Notes: a model not told the origin generated them from the sequence alone. DNA of 64,000 bases from JAJEFO01 sp965221845 (GCA_965221845.1 OZ244919.1:2046001-2110000); one strand, 5' to 3'. Shown: positions 24,644-34,152, counted from the first letter of the stretch. Numbers and translations: made by a program.

Positions 24644-25933
24644 ATGTTTAGTCATTATGACACAATATTCGCCCTCAGCAGCGCCCGGGGGAAGTCCGGC
24701 ATAGCCGTCATACGGCTCTCGGGGCCGGAAGCGGGAGCCGCGCTGGACTGGCTGACAGGCAGCCGGCCAGAGCCGAGGCGCGCGTCTTTCCGGGTCCTTT
24801 CGAACGGCGACTCCATTCTGGACGAAGGGCTCGTCCTCTGGTGTCCAGGGCCGCACAGCGCCACGGGCGAGGACGTTGCCGAACTTCACCTGCACGGCTC
24901 CCTGGCGACCGTCGATGCGGTACTGCGGGTTCTCGGCGGGCTGTCCGGCCACAGGCTCGCGGAGCCCGGAGAGTTCACGCGGCGGGCCCTGGAGAACCAG
25001 CGGCTCGATCTTTCCCAGGTCGAAGGCCTCTCGGATCTCATCGAGGCGGAAACCGAGGCGCAAAGGCGGCAAGCGCTGCGGGTTCTCTCGGGCGCTCTGG
25101 GAGCGCGGGCGGCAGGCTGGCGGTCGGGACTGGTCAGGGCGGCGGCCCTGCTTGAGGCGACCATCGACTTTGCAGACGAGGACTTGCCATCGGACGTCGG
25201 GACGGACGTCGGGGAACTGGTCGCGCATGTCATTTCCGACCTTCACGCGGAGAGTGCGGGCACCGGAATTGCAGAGCGGATCCGTGACGGTTTCGAAGTG
25301 GCGATCATCGGGCCTCCGAACGTGGGGAAGTCGACGCTTCTGAACGCGCTCGCCGGTCGGGATGCCGCGATCACCTCGGACGTCGCCGGCACGACGCGCG
25401 ACGTCATCGAAGTTCGAATGGAGCTGCGGGGACTGCCTGTCACGGTGCTGGACACCGCAGGGCTTCGGGCAGGGCGTGACGAAATCGAGGTCCTTGGAGT
25501 CGCCAAGGCCCGCGAGCGGGCGGAACAGGCGGATCTTCGGGTGGTTCTCGTGGAGGCCCGTTCAGAGGCTCCGGCAATCGAGCTCCGTGAAGACGACATA
25601 CTCGCCGTTCCAAAGTCGGACATTCGCGAAGGAGACTTTTCCGCGGAGACCGGCGCAGGCCTGGACTGGCTGGTTGACGAGATCGGCGGCCGGCTGGAAT
25701 CGCGGGCAAGCGCGGCGGGGCTTGCCATCAGGGCGCGCCATCGGACCGCGATGAAGAGAGCGGTCGAGTCCCTGCAGCGAGCGACGGTGCAACTGGAAAG
25801 CGGCGTGGATCAGGCGGAAATCGCCGCCGAGGAGATCCGGTCGGCGATCCGCGCGCTTGATTCCCTTGTCGGCCGCGTGGATGTTGAGCATGTGCTCGAC
25901 GACGTCTTCGCCAACTTTTGCATTGGCAAGTAG
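24644..25933 (+). CDS. mnmE: tRNA modification GTPase MnmE (TrmE)
   Basis: With MnmG makes the 5-carboxymethylaminomethyl group on uridine 34 of certain tRNAs. N-terminal tetrahydrofolate domain YDTIFALSSARGKSGIAVIR, G1 IIGPPNVGKSTLLNALAG, G2 TSDVAGTTRD, G3 DTAGLR; the G4 motif is degenerate (VPKSD). The C-terminal FCIGK carries the formyl-binding Cys. 429 residues. The ATG at 24644 is only four bases after the end of IS30 copy 1, so promoter and ribosome site must come from the IS end (GGAAG at 24630-24634 is nine bases before the ATG) or from rho read-through. Confidence 0.93.
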   Translation: MFSHYDTIFALSSARGKSGIAVIRLSGPEAGAALDWLTGSRPEPRRASFRVLSNGDSILDEGLVLWCPGPHSATGEDVAELHLHGSLATVDAVLRVLGGLSGHRLAEPGEFTRRALENQRLDLSQVEGLSDLIEAETEAQRRQALRVLSGALGARAAGWRSGLVRAAALLEATIDFADEDLPSDVGTDVGELVAHVISDLHAESAGTGIAERIRDGFEVAIIGPPNVGKSTLLNALAGRDAAITSDVAGTTRDVIEVRMELRGLPVTVLDTAGLRAGRDEIEVLGVAKARERAEQADLRVVLVEARSEAPAIELREDDILAVPKSDIREGDFSAETGAGLDWLVDEIGGRLESRASAAGLAIRARHRTAMKRAVESLQRATVQLESGVDQAEIAAEEIRSAIRALDSLVGRVDVEHVLDDVFANFCIGK

Positions 25934-25939
25934 CAAGCG

Positions 25940-27814
25940 GTGTTTCACGTGAAACAGTCTCGGCCAGTCGTGGTTGTGGTCGGCGGCGGCCATGCAGGCG
26001 CAGAGGCCGCCCATGCAGCTGCGCGCCGGGGCGCGCGCGTCGTCCTTGTCACGCTGTCGCGGGACGGCATAGGCGTCATGTCTTGCAATCCGGCGATCGG
26101 CGGCCTTGGCAAGGGGCACCTCGTACGGGAAATAGATGCGCTCGACGGAGTCATGGGTCGTGTGGCGGATCGGGCAGGAATTCAGTTCCGGCTTCTGAAC
26201 CGGCGCAAGGGACCGGCGGTGCAGGGACCGCGCGCCCAGGCTGATCGGAAGCTCTATCGTGCCGCAATGCTCGCAGAACTGGCGGACCGTCCGGGAATCA
26301 GGATCCTTGAAGGCGAAGTGACGGACTTCATCATGGAAGGGTCACGTGTCGTCGGGGTCGTTCTTGCGGACGGATCGAGGATCAGGGCTGCGGCAACCGT
26401 GCTGACCACGGGAACTTTCCTGCGCGGAACGATCCATGTCGGCACCGTGTCGCGTCCGGGGGGGCGCATGGGCGATGCGCCATCGGTGGCCCTGGCAGAG
26501 CGGATCGACGGATTCGGTCTGCCCCTTGGGCGGCTGAAGACGGGAACGCCTCCACGGTTGCGCATGTCCTCCATTGACTGGGACGTGCTGGAGATGCAGC
26601 CAAGCGACGCTGATCCCGTGTTCTTCTCCTTCCTGACGCGACGTGCGGAAACCCGGCAGATCTCCTGCGGGATCACGCGCACGAACGCGCGGACGCATCG
26701 CATCGTTCTGGACAACCTTGGCCGGTCCGCGATGTACGGGGGCGGCATCAAGGGCGTCGGGCCGAGATACTGCCCGTCCATAGAGGACAAGGTGGTGCGT
26801 TTCCCGGACAAGGCCTCGCACCAGGTGTTCCTGGAGCCCGAAGGCCTGGACAGCGACCTGGTTTATCCCAACGGGCTTTCGACCTCGTTGCCGGAAGACG
26901 CGCAGAACGACTACGTTCGTTCGATGGCGGGACTGGAACGGGCGGAGATCGTCCAGCCAGGCTACGCCATCGAGTACGACTATGTCGATCCGAGGGCACT
27001 GGCGTCGACATTGAGGCTTCGGGATGTCGAAGGCCTCTATTTTGCCGGCCAGATCAACGGAACAACGGGATACGAGGAGGCCGCCGCGCAGGGACTCGTC
27101 GCCGGTCTCAACGCGGCTGCCGATGCGCAGGGATTCGAGCCGGCCAGGTTCTCGCGCGAGTCCTCTTATGTCGGCGTCATGATCGACGATCTCGTGACCC
27201 GAGGCGTGACCGAGCCCTACAGGATGTTCACGTCCCGCGCGGAATTCAGGCTTTCCCTGCGGGCGGACAACGCGGACCAGCGCCTGACCCCTTTCGGAAT
27301 CAGGCTCGGATGCGTTGGCGGGGCGCGGCAATGCAGATTCGCCGAAAAGATGGATGCGCTGGCATCCGGAAGGGAGCGCCTCGAAAAGGTGCGCGTTTCC
27401 GCGGCCGAGGCCGCGAATGCCGGAATCCGGATTTCCAGGGGCGGTCCTGTGCGAACGGGGCCCGACCTGCTGGCCTTTGCGGACGTCGACTTTGAATCTC
27501 TCCGGATCCTGCGGCCGGAGCTTTCGGATATCGATGCGGACATCCAGGTGCAGCTCAAGCGCGATGCGCTTTACGCGAAATACGTGACGCGCCAGGCCAG
27601 GGACGTGAGGAGCCTCCGGCGCGATGAGGCGCACGCGATTCCGGCGGACTTCGATTACGGGATCCTGAGCGGGCTCTCCAACGAGCTGCGGCAGAGGCTG
27701 ACGGCGGTGCGTCCGGAAACGCTGGGGCAGGCCGGGCGTGTCGAAGGCATGACCCCCGCCGCGCTGACGCTGATTCTGGCAAGGCTTCGCAAGGGCCAAA
27801 GCATTGCATCATGA
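25940..27814 (+). CDS. mnmG: tRNA uridine modification FAD enzyme MnmG (GidA)
   Basis: FAD/NADH-dependent partner of MnmE. The GTG at 25940 gives MFHVKQSRPVVVVVGGGHAG, because the first codons are made of a parS site; relatives start the same way. FAD loop GGGHAG at residues 15-20, the CNPAIGGLGKGH block with the catalytic Cys, TGTFLRGTIHVG, the second Cys in QISCGITRTN, and FAGQINGTTGYEEAAAQG. 624 residues, full length. Ends in a 4-nt overlap with rsmG. Confidence 0.96.
   Translation: MFHVKQSRPVVVVVGGGHAGAEAAHAAARRGARVVLVTLSRDGIGVMSCNPAIGGLGKGHLVREIDALDGVMGRVADRAGIQFRLLNRRKGPAVQGPRAQADRKLYRAAMLAELADRPGIRILEGEVTDFIMEGSRVVGVVLADGSRIRAAATVLTTGTFLRGTIHVGTVSRPGGRMGDAPSVALAERIDGFGLPLGRLKTGTPPRLRMSSIDWDVLEMQPSDADPVFFSFLTRRAETRQISCGITRTNARTHRIVLDNLGRSAMYGGGIKGVGPRYCPSIEDKVVRFPDKASHQVFLEPEGLDSDLVYPNGLSTSLPEDAQNDYVRSMAGLERAEIVQPGYAIEYDYVDPRALASTLRLRDVEGLYFAGQINGTTGYEEAAAQGLVAGLNAAADAQGFEPARFSRESSYVGVMIDDLVTRGVTEPYRMFTSRAEFRLSLRADNADQRLTPFGIRLGCVGGARQCRFAEKMDALASGRERLEKVRVSAAEAANAGIRISRGGPVRTGPDLLAFADVDFESLRILRPELSDIDADIQVQLKRDALYAKYVTRQARDVRSLRRDEAHAIPADFDYGILSGLSNELRQRLTAVRPETLGQAGRVEGMTPAALTLILARLRKGQSIAS
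25941..25956. other. parS site 1
   Basis: TGTTTCACGTGAAACA, an exact 16-bp palindrome matching the universal chromosomal parS consensus bound by ParB. It overlaps codons 1-6 of mnmG, 4 kb from parA and about 4.5 kb from the predicted origin. Confidence 0.95.
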
Positions 27815-28419
27815 CCGGAAAGGCGGAGTTTTGCGCCCGGATGAATGTTTCACGTGAAACATTGGCGATGCTCGAGACTCACGCCGAGCTGCTGAGAAAG
27901 TGGAATCCGCGCATGAACCTCGTCTCTTCGGGGACGATCGACTCGCTGTGGACGCGGCACTTTCTTGATTCGGCCCAGCTGATCCGACTGGCGCCCCCGG
28001 CCAGCCGCTGGGTCGACCTCGGGAGCGGCGGCGGCTTTCCCGGAGCTGTTGTCGCCGTCATGACAAGGGACGTGACCGAGACCGTCCTGATCGAGGCCGA
28101 TCAGAGAAAGGCCGAATTTCTCGGCATGCTGTCGCGGCGAACAGCCGGTTTCAAGGTCGTTTCCGAGCGGCTTGAAGACGTGCAGCCGCAATGCGGCGAC
28201 GTGGTGTCTGCACGAGCCCTGGCGCCTCTCGGGCGGCTTCTCGGTCACGTGCGTCGCCACCTGAAGCCCGGTGGCCGCGCGATCCTGCCGAAAGGGAAGA
28301 ACGCGCGGCAAGAGATAAGGCAGGCGCTTGAACGCTGGCGCTTTGATTGCGAAACATGCCGGAGCCAGACGGACGAGGAAGCCGTCATCCTGAGAATCGG
28401 GGGAATAAGGCGTGCCTGA
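27811..28419 (+). CDS. rsmG: 16S rRNA m7G527 methyltransferase RsmG (GidB)
   Basis: SAM-dependent methyltransferase for G527 of 16S rRNA. The SAM loop VDLGSGGGFPG lies at residues 68-78; conserved NLVSSGTIDSLWTRHFLDS precedes it, and SARALAPLGRLL and ILPKGKNARQEI follow. Starts in the ATGA overlap with mnmG and gives 202 residues. Codons 12-17 (NVSRET) are encoded by the second parS site. Overlaps parA by eight bases. Confidence 0.95.
   Translation: MTGKAEFCARMNVSRETLAMLETHAELLRKWNPRMNLVSSGTIDSLWTRHFLDSAQLIRLAPPASRWVDLGSGGGFPGAVVAVMTRDVTETVLIEADQRKAEFLGMLSRRTAGFKVVSERLEDVQPQCGDVVSARALAPLGRLLGHVRRHLKPGGRAILPKGKNARQEIRQALERWRFDCETCRSQTDEEAVILRIGGIRRA
27846..27861. other. parS site 2
   Basis: TGTTTCACGTGAAACA, identical to site 1 and 1.9 kb from it, inside the 5' end of rsmG. 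Two perfect sites flanking mnmG and immediately before parAB define the centromere-like region of this chromosome. Confidence 0.95.
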
Positions 28420-29228
28420 GCGGAAACCACGGCCGCACATCATCGCGATCGCCAACCAGAAAGGCGGCGTCGGGAAGACGACAACCGCGATAAACCTCGG
28501 GGCCGCGCTCGCTGAATCGGGACACGGGACTCTCCTGGTCGACCTCGACCCCCAGGGCAACGCCTCGACCGGGCTGGGAATCGGGTACGAGCGCCGGAAG
28601 CGCACGACATACGACCTGATTCTCGAAGGCGTGGAGCTGCGGCACGTGGTGCAGGATTGCGGCGTCGAGAAGCTTCATGTGGCCCCCGGCACGACGGACC
28701 TGAGCTCCGCAGACATCGAGATGGTCTCGATGAAGCAGCGCAGCTTCCTGCTGCGCAACGCGCTGAGACGGCCTGAGGCGGACGCGCTGGGCCTGGACTT
28801 CGTCCTGATCGACTGCCCGCCGGCGCTCAATCTCCTGACAGTGAACGCCATGGTGGCCGCAGATTCGCTCCTGGTTCCGCTGCAGACCGAGTTCCTGGCG
28901 CTGGAAGGGCTGTCGCAGCTGATGCTGACCCTTCGGCGCGTGCGCGAAACGGCCAATCCGGACCTGCGCATCGAGGGAATACTGCTGACCATGCATGACG
29001 GACGAAACAAGCTCAGCCAGCAGGTGGCAAGCGATGCACGGGAGACCCTGGGAGACCTTGTCTACGATACGGTCGTGCCGCGGAACGTGCGCATCTCCGA
29101 GGCCCCGGGATACGCGATGCCGGTGATCAGCTACGAACCGGCATCAAAGGGAGCCTTGGCCTATCGCGCTCTGGCGGAGGAAATGCTATCGAAGCGGGCG
29201 CAGCCCATGCACGGAGAGGAGCGGGACC

Positions 29229-29248
<20 letters not shown>
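28412..29248 (+). CDS. parA: Chromosome partitioning ATPase ParA
   Basis: Walker-type ATPase that moves ParB-parS complexes to segregate chromosome origins. Deviant Walker A KGGVGKTTTAINLG at residues 17-30 with the signature Lys, Walker A' LVDLDPQGNASTGLG, Walker B DFVLIDCPPALNLLT, and the late block VVPRNVRISEAPGYAMPV. The start is a GTG at 28412 (MPERKPRPHIIAIANQ) overlapping rsmG by eight bases. 278 residues. Overlaps parB by 20 nt. Confidence 0.97.
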
Positions 29249-30128
<880 letters not shown>

Positions 30129-30246
30129 AGCCGCCGGGCGCCGGCACCGGCGCTGGCTCAGCGGGGCTGGACGACTCCCCGCAAAGCCGGGAGGACCTCG
30201 CCAAGAGCGTGGCCACGCATTGAATATGGCGATGGTGCCCGCGGCG
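30129..30246. other. Non-coding DNA after parB
   Basis: No gene, promoter or terminator was recognised between the parB stop and the truncated coiled-coil gene on the other strand. Confidence 0.5.
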
Positions 30247-30460
30247 TTAGGCGGGCGGGGCGGTCAGGAAGCCGAAGATGGTCAGGCCGACACCGACGAT
30301 GACGGCCACCGCCAGGATCAGCCGGGCTTCCCGGTTGGCGGCGTCCGCCCGGTGTTTTGCCATGTCGGCCCGCATTCCGGACAGGGTCGCGGTGAGGTCC
30401 GCCTTCAGCGTCTCGTTCTCCGACTGCAGGGACTGCAGCCGCCTGGCCGTTTCGCAACAT
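30247..30460 (-). pseudogene. Truncated coiled-coil/membrane-anchored small protein
   Basis: The minus-strand frame ending at the TAA 30247-30249 encodes ARRLQSLQSENETLKADL, TLSGMRADMAKHRADAANRE and then a single membrane helix LILAVAVIVGVGLTIFGFL before TAPPA. This is the layout of small coiled-coil proteins with a C-terminal tail anchor, similar to DUF1640/CCDC90-like proteins. Upstream of about 30460 the frame merges with an IS30-end-like sequence and has no clear start, so the N-terminus has probably been lost. It could still be expressed from a fortuitous start. Confidence 0.5.
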
Positions 30461-30508
30461 CGTGTGGTGCGAAACCGCTCGGAATGCTACATAAGGTGTA
30501 ACTGTTCA
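30436..30508 (-). repeat. Relic end of an IS30-related element
   Basis: CGCCTGGCCGTTTCGCAACATC at 30442-30463 and AGGTGTAACTGTTCAG ending near 30508 align, with the same spacing, to the transposase-proximal end of the intact IS30 copies (CGCCTGGCCGGTTCGCAACATC ... AGGTGTTGCACTTCAG), but the terminal repeat differs. GTTGTAACTGTTCAGGTTCC at about 39678-39697 resembles the same end. Likely the end of a related but different IS. Confidence 0.45.
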
Positions 30509-30652
30509 GTTTCTATCGGAACCATTCAGATGCAAGATGTTGTTCTGATGCGCTGTCTTTGCGGACATCTGGCATCATGTACGGGGAGGGCATTCAAACC
30601 TGATGGACCTGACAGTTGCCGGCGACGGATCTGCATCCAACCACAACACTTA
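30509..30652. other. Unassigned lower-GC DNA before IS5 copy 2
   Basis: About 140 bp with visibly lower GC than the chromosome. No coding frame or site was recognised. It is bounded by an IS30-like relic on the left and the IS5 copy on the right. Confidence 0.4.
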
Positions 30653-31533
30653 GGGCCCGTTGACAGTCATGTCGCGGCGACCACGCCGGCGACGAGGTGG
30701 ATCCCGGCGGCGAAGCTCGCGTCGGTCTTGTCGTACCGGGTCGCGATCGCACGGAACTCCCTGGTCTTCGCGAAGAGGCTCTCCACCAGGTGCCGCCACC
30801 CGTACACCTCCCGGTCATGCGCCCGCGGCACCGTCCGGCTCCGCTTCGACGGGACCGCCGCCTCCGCCCCGCGTTCCGCCAGGTCCTCCAGGAGCCAGTC
30901 GGCGTCGAACGCCTTGTCACCGACGAAGGCCCCGAACGCCAGGCCGTCGAGAAGCCCCGGCACCCCCTCGGGCCGTGCGCCTGGCCGGGAAGGATCGTGA
31001 ACCGCACGAGATGTCCCAGGGCGTCCACGACGGCCACGGCCCTGCTCGTCAGGCCGCCTCTGGAACGGCCGATCCCCTGGCTCGAGGTCCCCCTTTTGCG
31101 CCGGACGCCTTCCGGTGCGCCTGGACCACCGTGCCGTCGACGAACACCCACTCGAGGCCGGACTCCTCGGACAGGGCGTCGGAAACACGCTCGAATACCC
31201 CCGAAAGCGCCCGGCGCCGGAACCGCTTGAAGACGCTGTTCCAGTTCCCGAACCGCGCGGGGATGTCGCGCCACGGCGATCCCGTCCGGAACCGCCACGG
31301 CACCGCCTCCATGAAGAGGCGGTTGTCCGCCGCCGTGCCGCCGGGGTCGGACTTCTTGCCCGGCAGCATGTCCTCGATCCGCGCCCACATGGCGTCGGTC
31401 AATACCGTCCTGTCTGCATCGTCATCTCTCTGCTCGCTCATGCCGTTGTTGCCTCGTGCCGTCGTTCCGGCGGTTGTCGGGGCCGAAAATGGCATCAAGC
31501 CGGACGATTCGCAAGACGACTGTCAACGGGCCC
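30653..31533 (-). mobile_element. IS5-family element copy 2 (881 bp)
   Basis: Terminal inverted repeats GGGCCCGTTGACAGTC/GGGCCCGTTGACAGTC (right end read on the other strand), flanked on both sides by TA (30651-30652 and 31534-31535), the usual 2-bp target duplication. Better preserved than copy 1. Inserted in intergenic debris between parB and hemW. Confidence 0.88.
30667..31441 (-). pseudogene. IS5-family transposase spread over three frames
   Basis: Starts MSEQRDDDADRTVLTDAMWARIEDML with the N-terminal DDE block WVFVDGTVVQAHRKASGAKGG. At GCA AAA GGG GGA a -1 shift (A-AAA-GGG is a classical IS5/IS427 slip site) leads to GRSRGGLTSRAVAVVDALGH and ILPGQAHGPRG. A second -1 change in the G-run of CCGAGGGGGTGCC is needed to reach EGVPGLLDGLAFGAFVGDKAFDADWLL and HLVESLFAKTREFRAIATRYDKTD. 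The first shift is probably programmed; the second may be a mutation or a second slip. Copy 1 has both changes at the same places. Confidence 0.75.
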
Positions 31534-31578
31534 TAGCCTTACGATATGCATTGAGGACGAATTGTGCTGAACGGTTAC

Positions 31579-31611
31579 CATCAGGTCTTGCACTTCACAG
31601 TGGAACGGTGG
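31579..31611 (-). repeat. Solo end of an IS30 element
   Basis: CATCAGGTCTTGCACTTCAC followed by AGTGGAACGGTGG differs at only a few bases from the transposase-proximal end of the intact IS30 copies (CATCAGGTGTTGCACTTCAG, AGTGGAACGGGGG). No IS body is attached. It lies 16 bp from the hemW stop codon. Confidence 0.7.
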
Positions 31612-31626
31612 CTTGTCAACCGACCA

Positions 31627-32748
31627 TCAGGCAAGGATCTCCCGCAGGATCGCGTCGAGAAGCGGGCGGCCCTTGCGGGTCGTTCGAACAGATCCCGAAA
31701 TGCACTCCAAATAACCGGAATCAAGCAAATAATTGACGTTTTTGCATTCTTCGAGCAAGCATGCCGCGACACCATCTGCAAGTCGCAGGCCTGCCATGAT
31801 GGCCTCAAGGCGGACGTCTTCCTCCGGAACGACCTCGCGCCGGCTGTATCCGCTGCCGGCCGTTTCCACGGCATCGAGCCAGAGGGCCGGCTGAGCGTGG
31901 CATTCGGTCGCGACGCGAAGGCCGTCGATCGTCAAGCGGCCGTGCGCGCCTGGCCCGATGCCGGCCCAGCTGCCGGAGCGCCAGTAAAGGAGGTTGTGCC
32001 GGCTTTCGCTGCCTGTCCGCGCGTGGCTTGACACTTCGTAGGCAGGAACTCCCGCCGCCTCGGTCATGTCCTGCGTGACGTTGAACATTTCCAGTGAGCG
32101 GTCTTCGTCGGGAAGACCTCGCAGGCGACCGGCAGCGCGTCTCTCGCCGAACGCCGTGCCCGGCTCTATCGTAAGCTGGTAGAGCGACAGGTGACCTGCA
32201 GCCAGCTCGAGGGCCTCCGAAAGCTCCTTCTCCCATTCCGCCGCCGTCTGGTTCTGGCGGGCGTAGATCAGGTCTATGGAAACGTGCGGAAACGCGGATC
32301 GCGCGGTGTCATAGGCAGAGAGGGCTTCGGCGCTCGTGTGAAGGCGGCCGAGCGTCTTCAGGCCGGAATCCCGGAGCGACTGCACGCCAAGGGAGAGCCG
32401 GTTGACGCCGGCCTGAGCGTAGGTGCGCAGGCGGGCGGCCTCCACCGAGGTCGGGTTGGCCTCAAGGGTGATCTCCATGTTGGCAGCGGGGCGCCACGCG
32501 GCCTTCGCCGCCTCGATGACGCGGGCGACGGTTTCCGCGGACATTAGGCTTGGCGTGCCGCCGCCAAAGAAGATCGAGCCCAGATCGCGAGGACCGGTTT
32601 GCTCCCGTATTCTCGAGATTTCCTTCAGGAAGGATTCCTGCCAGCGTGGCCGGTCGACAGACGCGGCGACATGGCTGTTGAAGTCGCAATAGGGGCATTT
32701 CGCCTGGCAGAACGGCCAATGGACATAGACCCCAAAGCCACTATTCAT
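31627..32748 (-). CDS. hemW: HemW haem chaperone (radical SAM, HemN-like)
   Basis: Radical SAM protein related to coproporphyrinogen dehydrogenase but acting as a haem-binding chaperone. The cluster motif is CQAKCPYC (CX3CX2C) at residues 14-21, followed by FFGGGTPSLM (SAM loop), ITLEANPTSVE, GVNRLSLGVQS and SIDLIYARQNQT. HemN's extra N-terminal Cys region is lacking, which favours HemW. 373 residues. The start overlaps the rdgB end by eight bases. The hemW-rdgB-rph order is conserved in Rhodobacterales near parAB. Confidence 0.9.
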   Translation of the reverse strand: MNSGFGVYVHWPFCQAKCPYCDFNSHVAASVDRPRWQESFLKEISRIREQTGPRDLGSIFFGGGTPSLMSAETVARVIEAAKAAWRPAANMEITLEANPTSVEAARLRTYAQAGVNRLSLGVQSLRDSGLKTLGRLHTSAEALSAYDTARSAFPHVSIDLIYARQNQTAAEWEKELSEALELAAGHLSLYQLTIEPGTAFGERRAAGRLRGLPDEDRSLEMFNVTQDMTEAAGVPAYEVSSHARTGSESRHNLLYWRSGSWAGIGPGAHGRLTIDGLRVATECHAQPALWLDAVETAGSGYSRREVVPEEDVRLEAIMAGLRLADGVAACLLEECKNVNYLLDSGYLECISGSVRTTRKGRPLLDAILREILA

Positions 32749-33352
32749 TCCCGAAGACCGCCTTCAGCTTCCGAAACGCATCTGCACGGTGACTGATGCG
32801 GTTCTTTTCCAGGCGGCTCATCTCGCCGAACGTGACGCGATGGCCGTCGGGCTGGAAAATCGGGTCATATCCATGCCCTCGGTCGCCACGCATGGGCCAC
32901 GTTATCCGCCCGTTCATGCGCCCTTCGAACGCCTCGCTGTGCCCGTCGGGCCACGCCAGCACGAAGGTGCAGCGGAACCGGGCGGTCCAGGGCTGTGCAG
33001 CGCCGGAACCGACGAGCGCCTTGTGGGCGCGGGTCATGGCAAGAACGAAGTCGCGACCGCCGGGCGTCTCGGCCCAGTCTGCGCTGTGCACGCCCGGTGC
33101 GCCGCCAAGGGCATCGATCTCGATCCCGGAATCGTCGGCAAGCGCGGGAAGCCCGGTCGCGCGGGAGGCGGCATGCGCCTTGATCCTGGCGTTTGCGATG
33201 AAGTCCGGGCCGGTCTCTTCCGGCGCATCGAGGCCAAGGTCGGCCGCGCCGACAACGTGGATGGCGCTGTCACTGAGCAGATCGGCGATCTCTTCGAACT
33301 TCCCGGAATTGTGCGTCGCGACCAGAAGGCGGTCGCCGTCAAAGCGGCGCAT
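32741..33352 (-). CDS. rdgB: RdgB/HAM1 XTP/dITP pyrophosphatase
   Basis: Removes dITP, XTP and related deaminated purine nucleotides. The N-terminal LLVATHNSGKFEEIADLL is the family signature (residues 9-26), followed by ARIKAHAASRATGLPALADDSGIEIDALGGAPGVHSADWA and the C-terminal GHGYDPIFQPDG and SHRADAFRKLKAVF. 203 residues. 4-nt overlap with rph upstream. Confidence 0.95.
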   Translation of the reverse strand: MRRFDGDRLLVATHNSGKFEEIADLLSDSAIHVVGAADLGLDAPEETGPDFIANARIKAHAASRATGLPALADDSGIEIDALGGAPGVHSADWAETPGGRDFVLAMTRAHKALVGSGAAQPWTARFRCTFVLAWPDGHSEAFEGRMNGRITWPMRGDRGHGYDPIFQPDGHRVTFGEMSRLEKNRISHRADAFRKLKAVFGNE

Positions 33353-34062
33353 CAGGCGATGGCGTCCTTTTGTGCGGCAACAAGGGCTTGGGCGCCGAGT
33401 CCGGCAAGGTCGAGCAACGCGGACATCTCGTCACGCGAGAACGTCTCCCCCTCCGCCGATGTCTGGACTTCGACGAGACGGCCAGCCCCTGTCATGACGA
33501 AGTTTCCGTCGACGCTTGCCTCGCTGTCTTCAGGATAGTCAAGGTCGAGGACCGGCTGGCCACCGTAGATGCCGCAGGAGACGGCTGCAACGTGATCCCT
33601 GACAGGATCGCTCGGGAGATGACCGGACCTCAGGAGCTCGCTGGCCGCGAGGCGCAGCGCAACCCATCCGCCGGTGATGGACGCGCAGCGCGTGCCTCCA
33701 TCGGCCTGGATGACATCGCAGTCGATGACGATCTGGCGTTCGCCAAGCGCGGAGCGGTCGACGCAGGCGCGAAGGGCCCGGCCGATGAGGCGCTGGATTT
33801 CCTGCGTGCGTCCGGACTGGCCCGTCTTCGCCTCGCGACGGCCCCGCGAATGCGTTGCGCGAGGCAGCATGCCGTATTCCGCGGTTACCCAGCCAAGCCC
33901 GGAGTTCCTAATCCAGAAAGGTACGCGGCCGTCGACCGACGCGGTGCACACCACCTGCGTGTCGCCGCACTTGATCAGGCACGACCCTTCGGCATGACGG
34001 GTGACGCCCGTCTCGATGGACACGCCGCGCATCTCGCCGTTCTTCCGTCCCGAGGGCCGCAT
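33352..34062 (-). CDS. rph: Ribonuclease PH
   Basis: Phosphorolytic 3'-5' exoribonuclease that trims tRNA 3' ends. Start MRPSGRKNGEMRGVSIETGV; conserved AEGSCLIKCGDTQVVCTASV, GWVTAEYGMLPRATHSR, EIQRLIGRALRACVD, ERQIVIDCDVIQADGGTRCASITG and DLDYPEDSEASVDGNFVMTG (catalytic Asp). The ATG at 34062 gives 236 residues, normal length. First gene of rph-rdgB-hemW and divergent from hrcA. Confidence 0.95.
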   Translation of the reverse strand: MRPSGRKNGEMRGVSIETGVTRHAEGSCLIKCGDTQVVCTASVDGRVPFWIRNSGLGWVTAEYGMLPRATHSRGRREAKTGQSGRTQEIQRLIGRALRACVDRSALGERQIVIDCDVIQADGGTRCASITGGWVALRLAASELLRSGHLPSDPVRDHVAAVSCGIYGGQPVLDLDYPEDSEASVDGNFVMTGAGRLVEVQTSAEGETFSRDEMSALLDLAGLGAQALVAAQKDAIA

Positions 34063-34124
34063 GGAATCTCTCCGGTCTGAACGGGGCGCTTGATAGTTGC
34101 GGCATCCGGCTGCATCAACCCCGA

Positions 34125-34152
34125 TTGACCTTGTGCGCCGCCATCCCTTAAC
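34125..34152 (+). promoter_or_regulatory. Candidate hrcA promoter
   Basis: TTGACC at 34125-34130 and CTTAAC at 34147-34152, 16 bp apart, in the 118-bp rph/hrcA divergent gap. No CIRCE element (TTAGCACTC-N9-GAGTGCTAA) was found, so HrcA autoregulation at this site is not supported. Confidence 0.3.
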
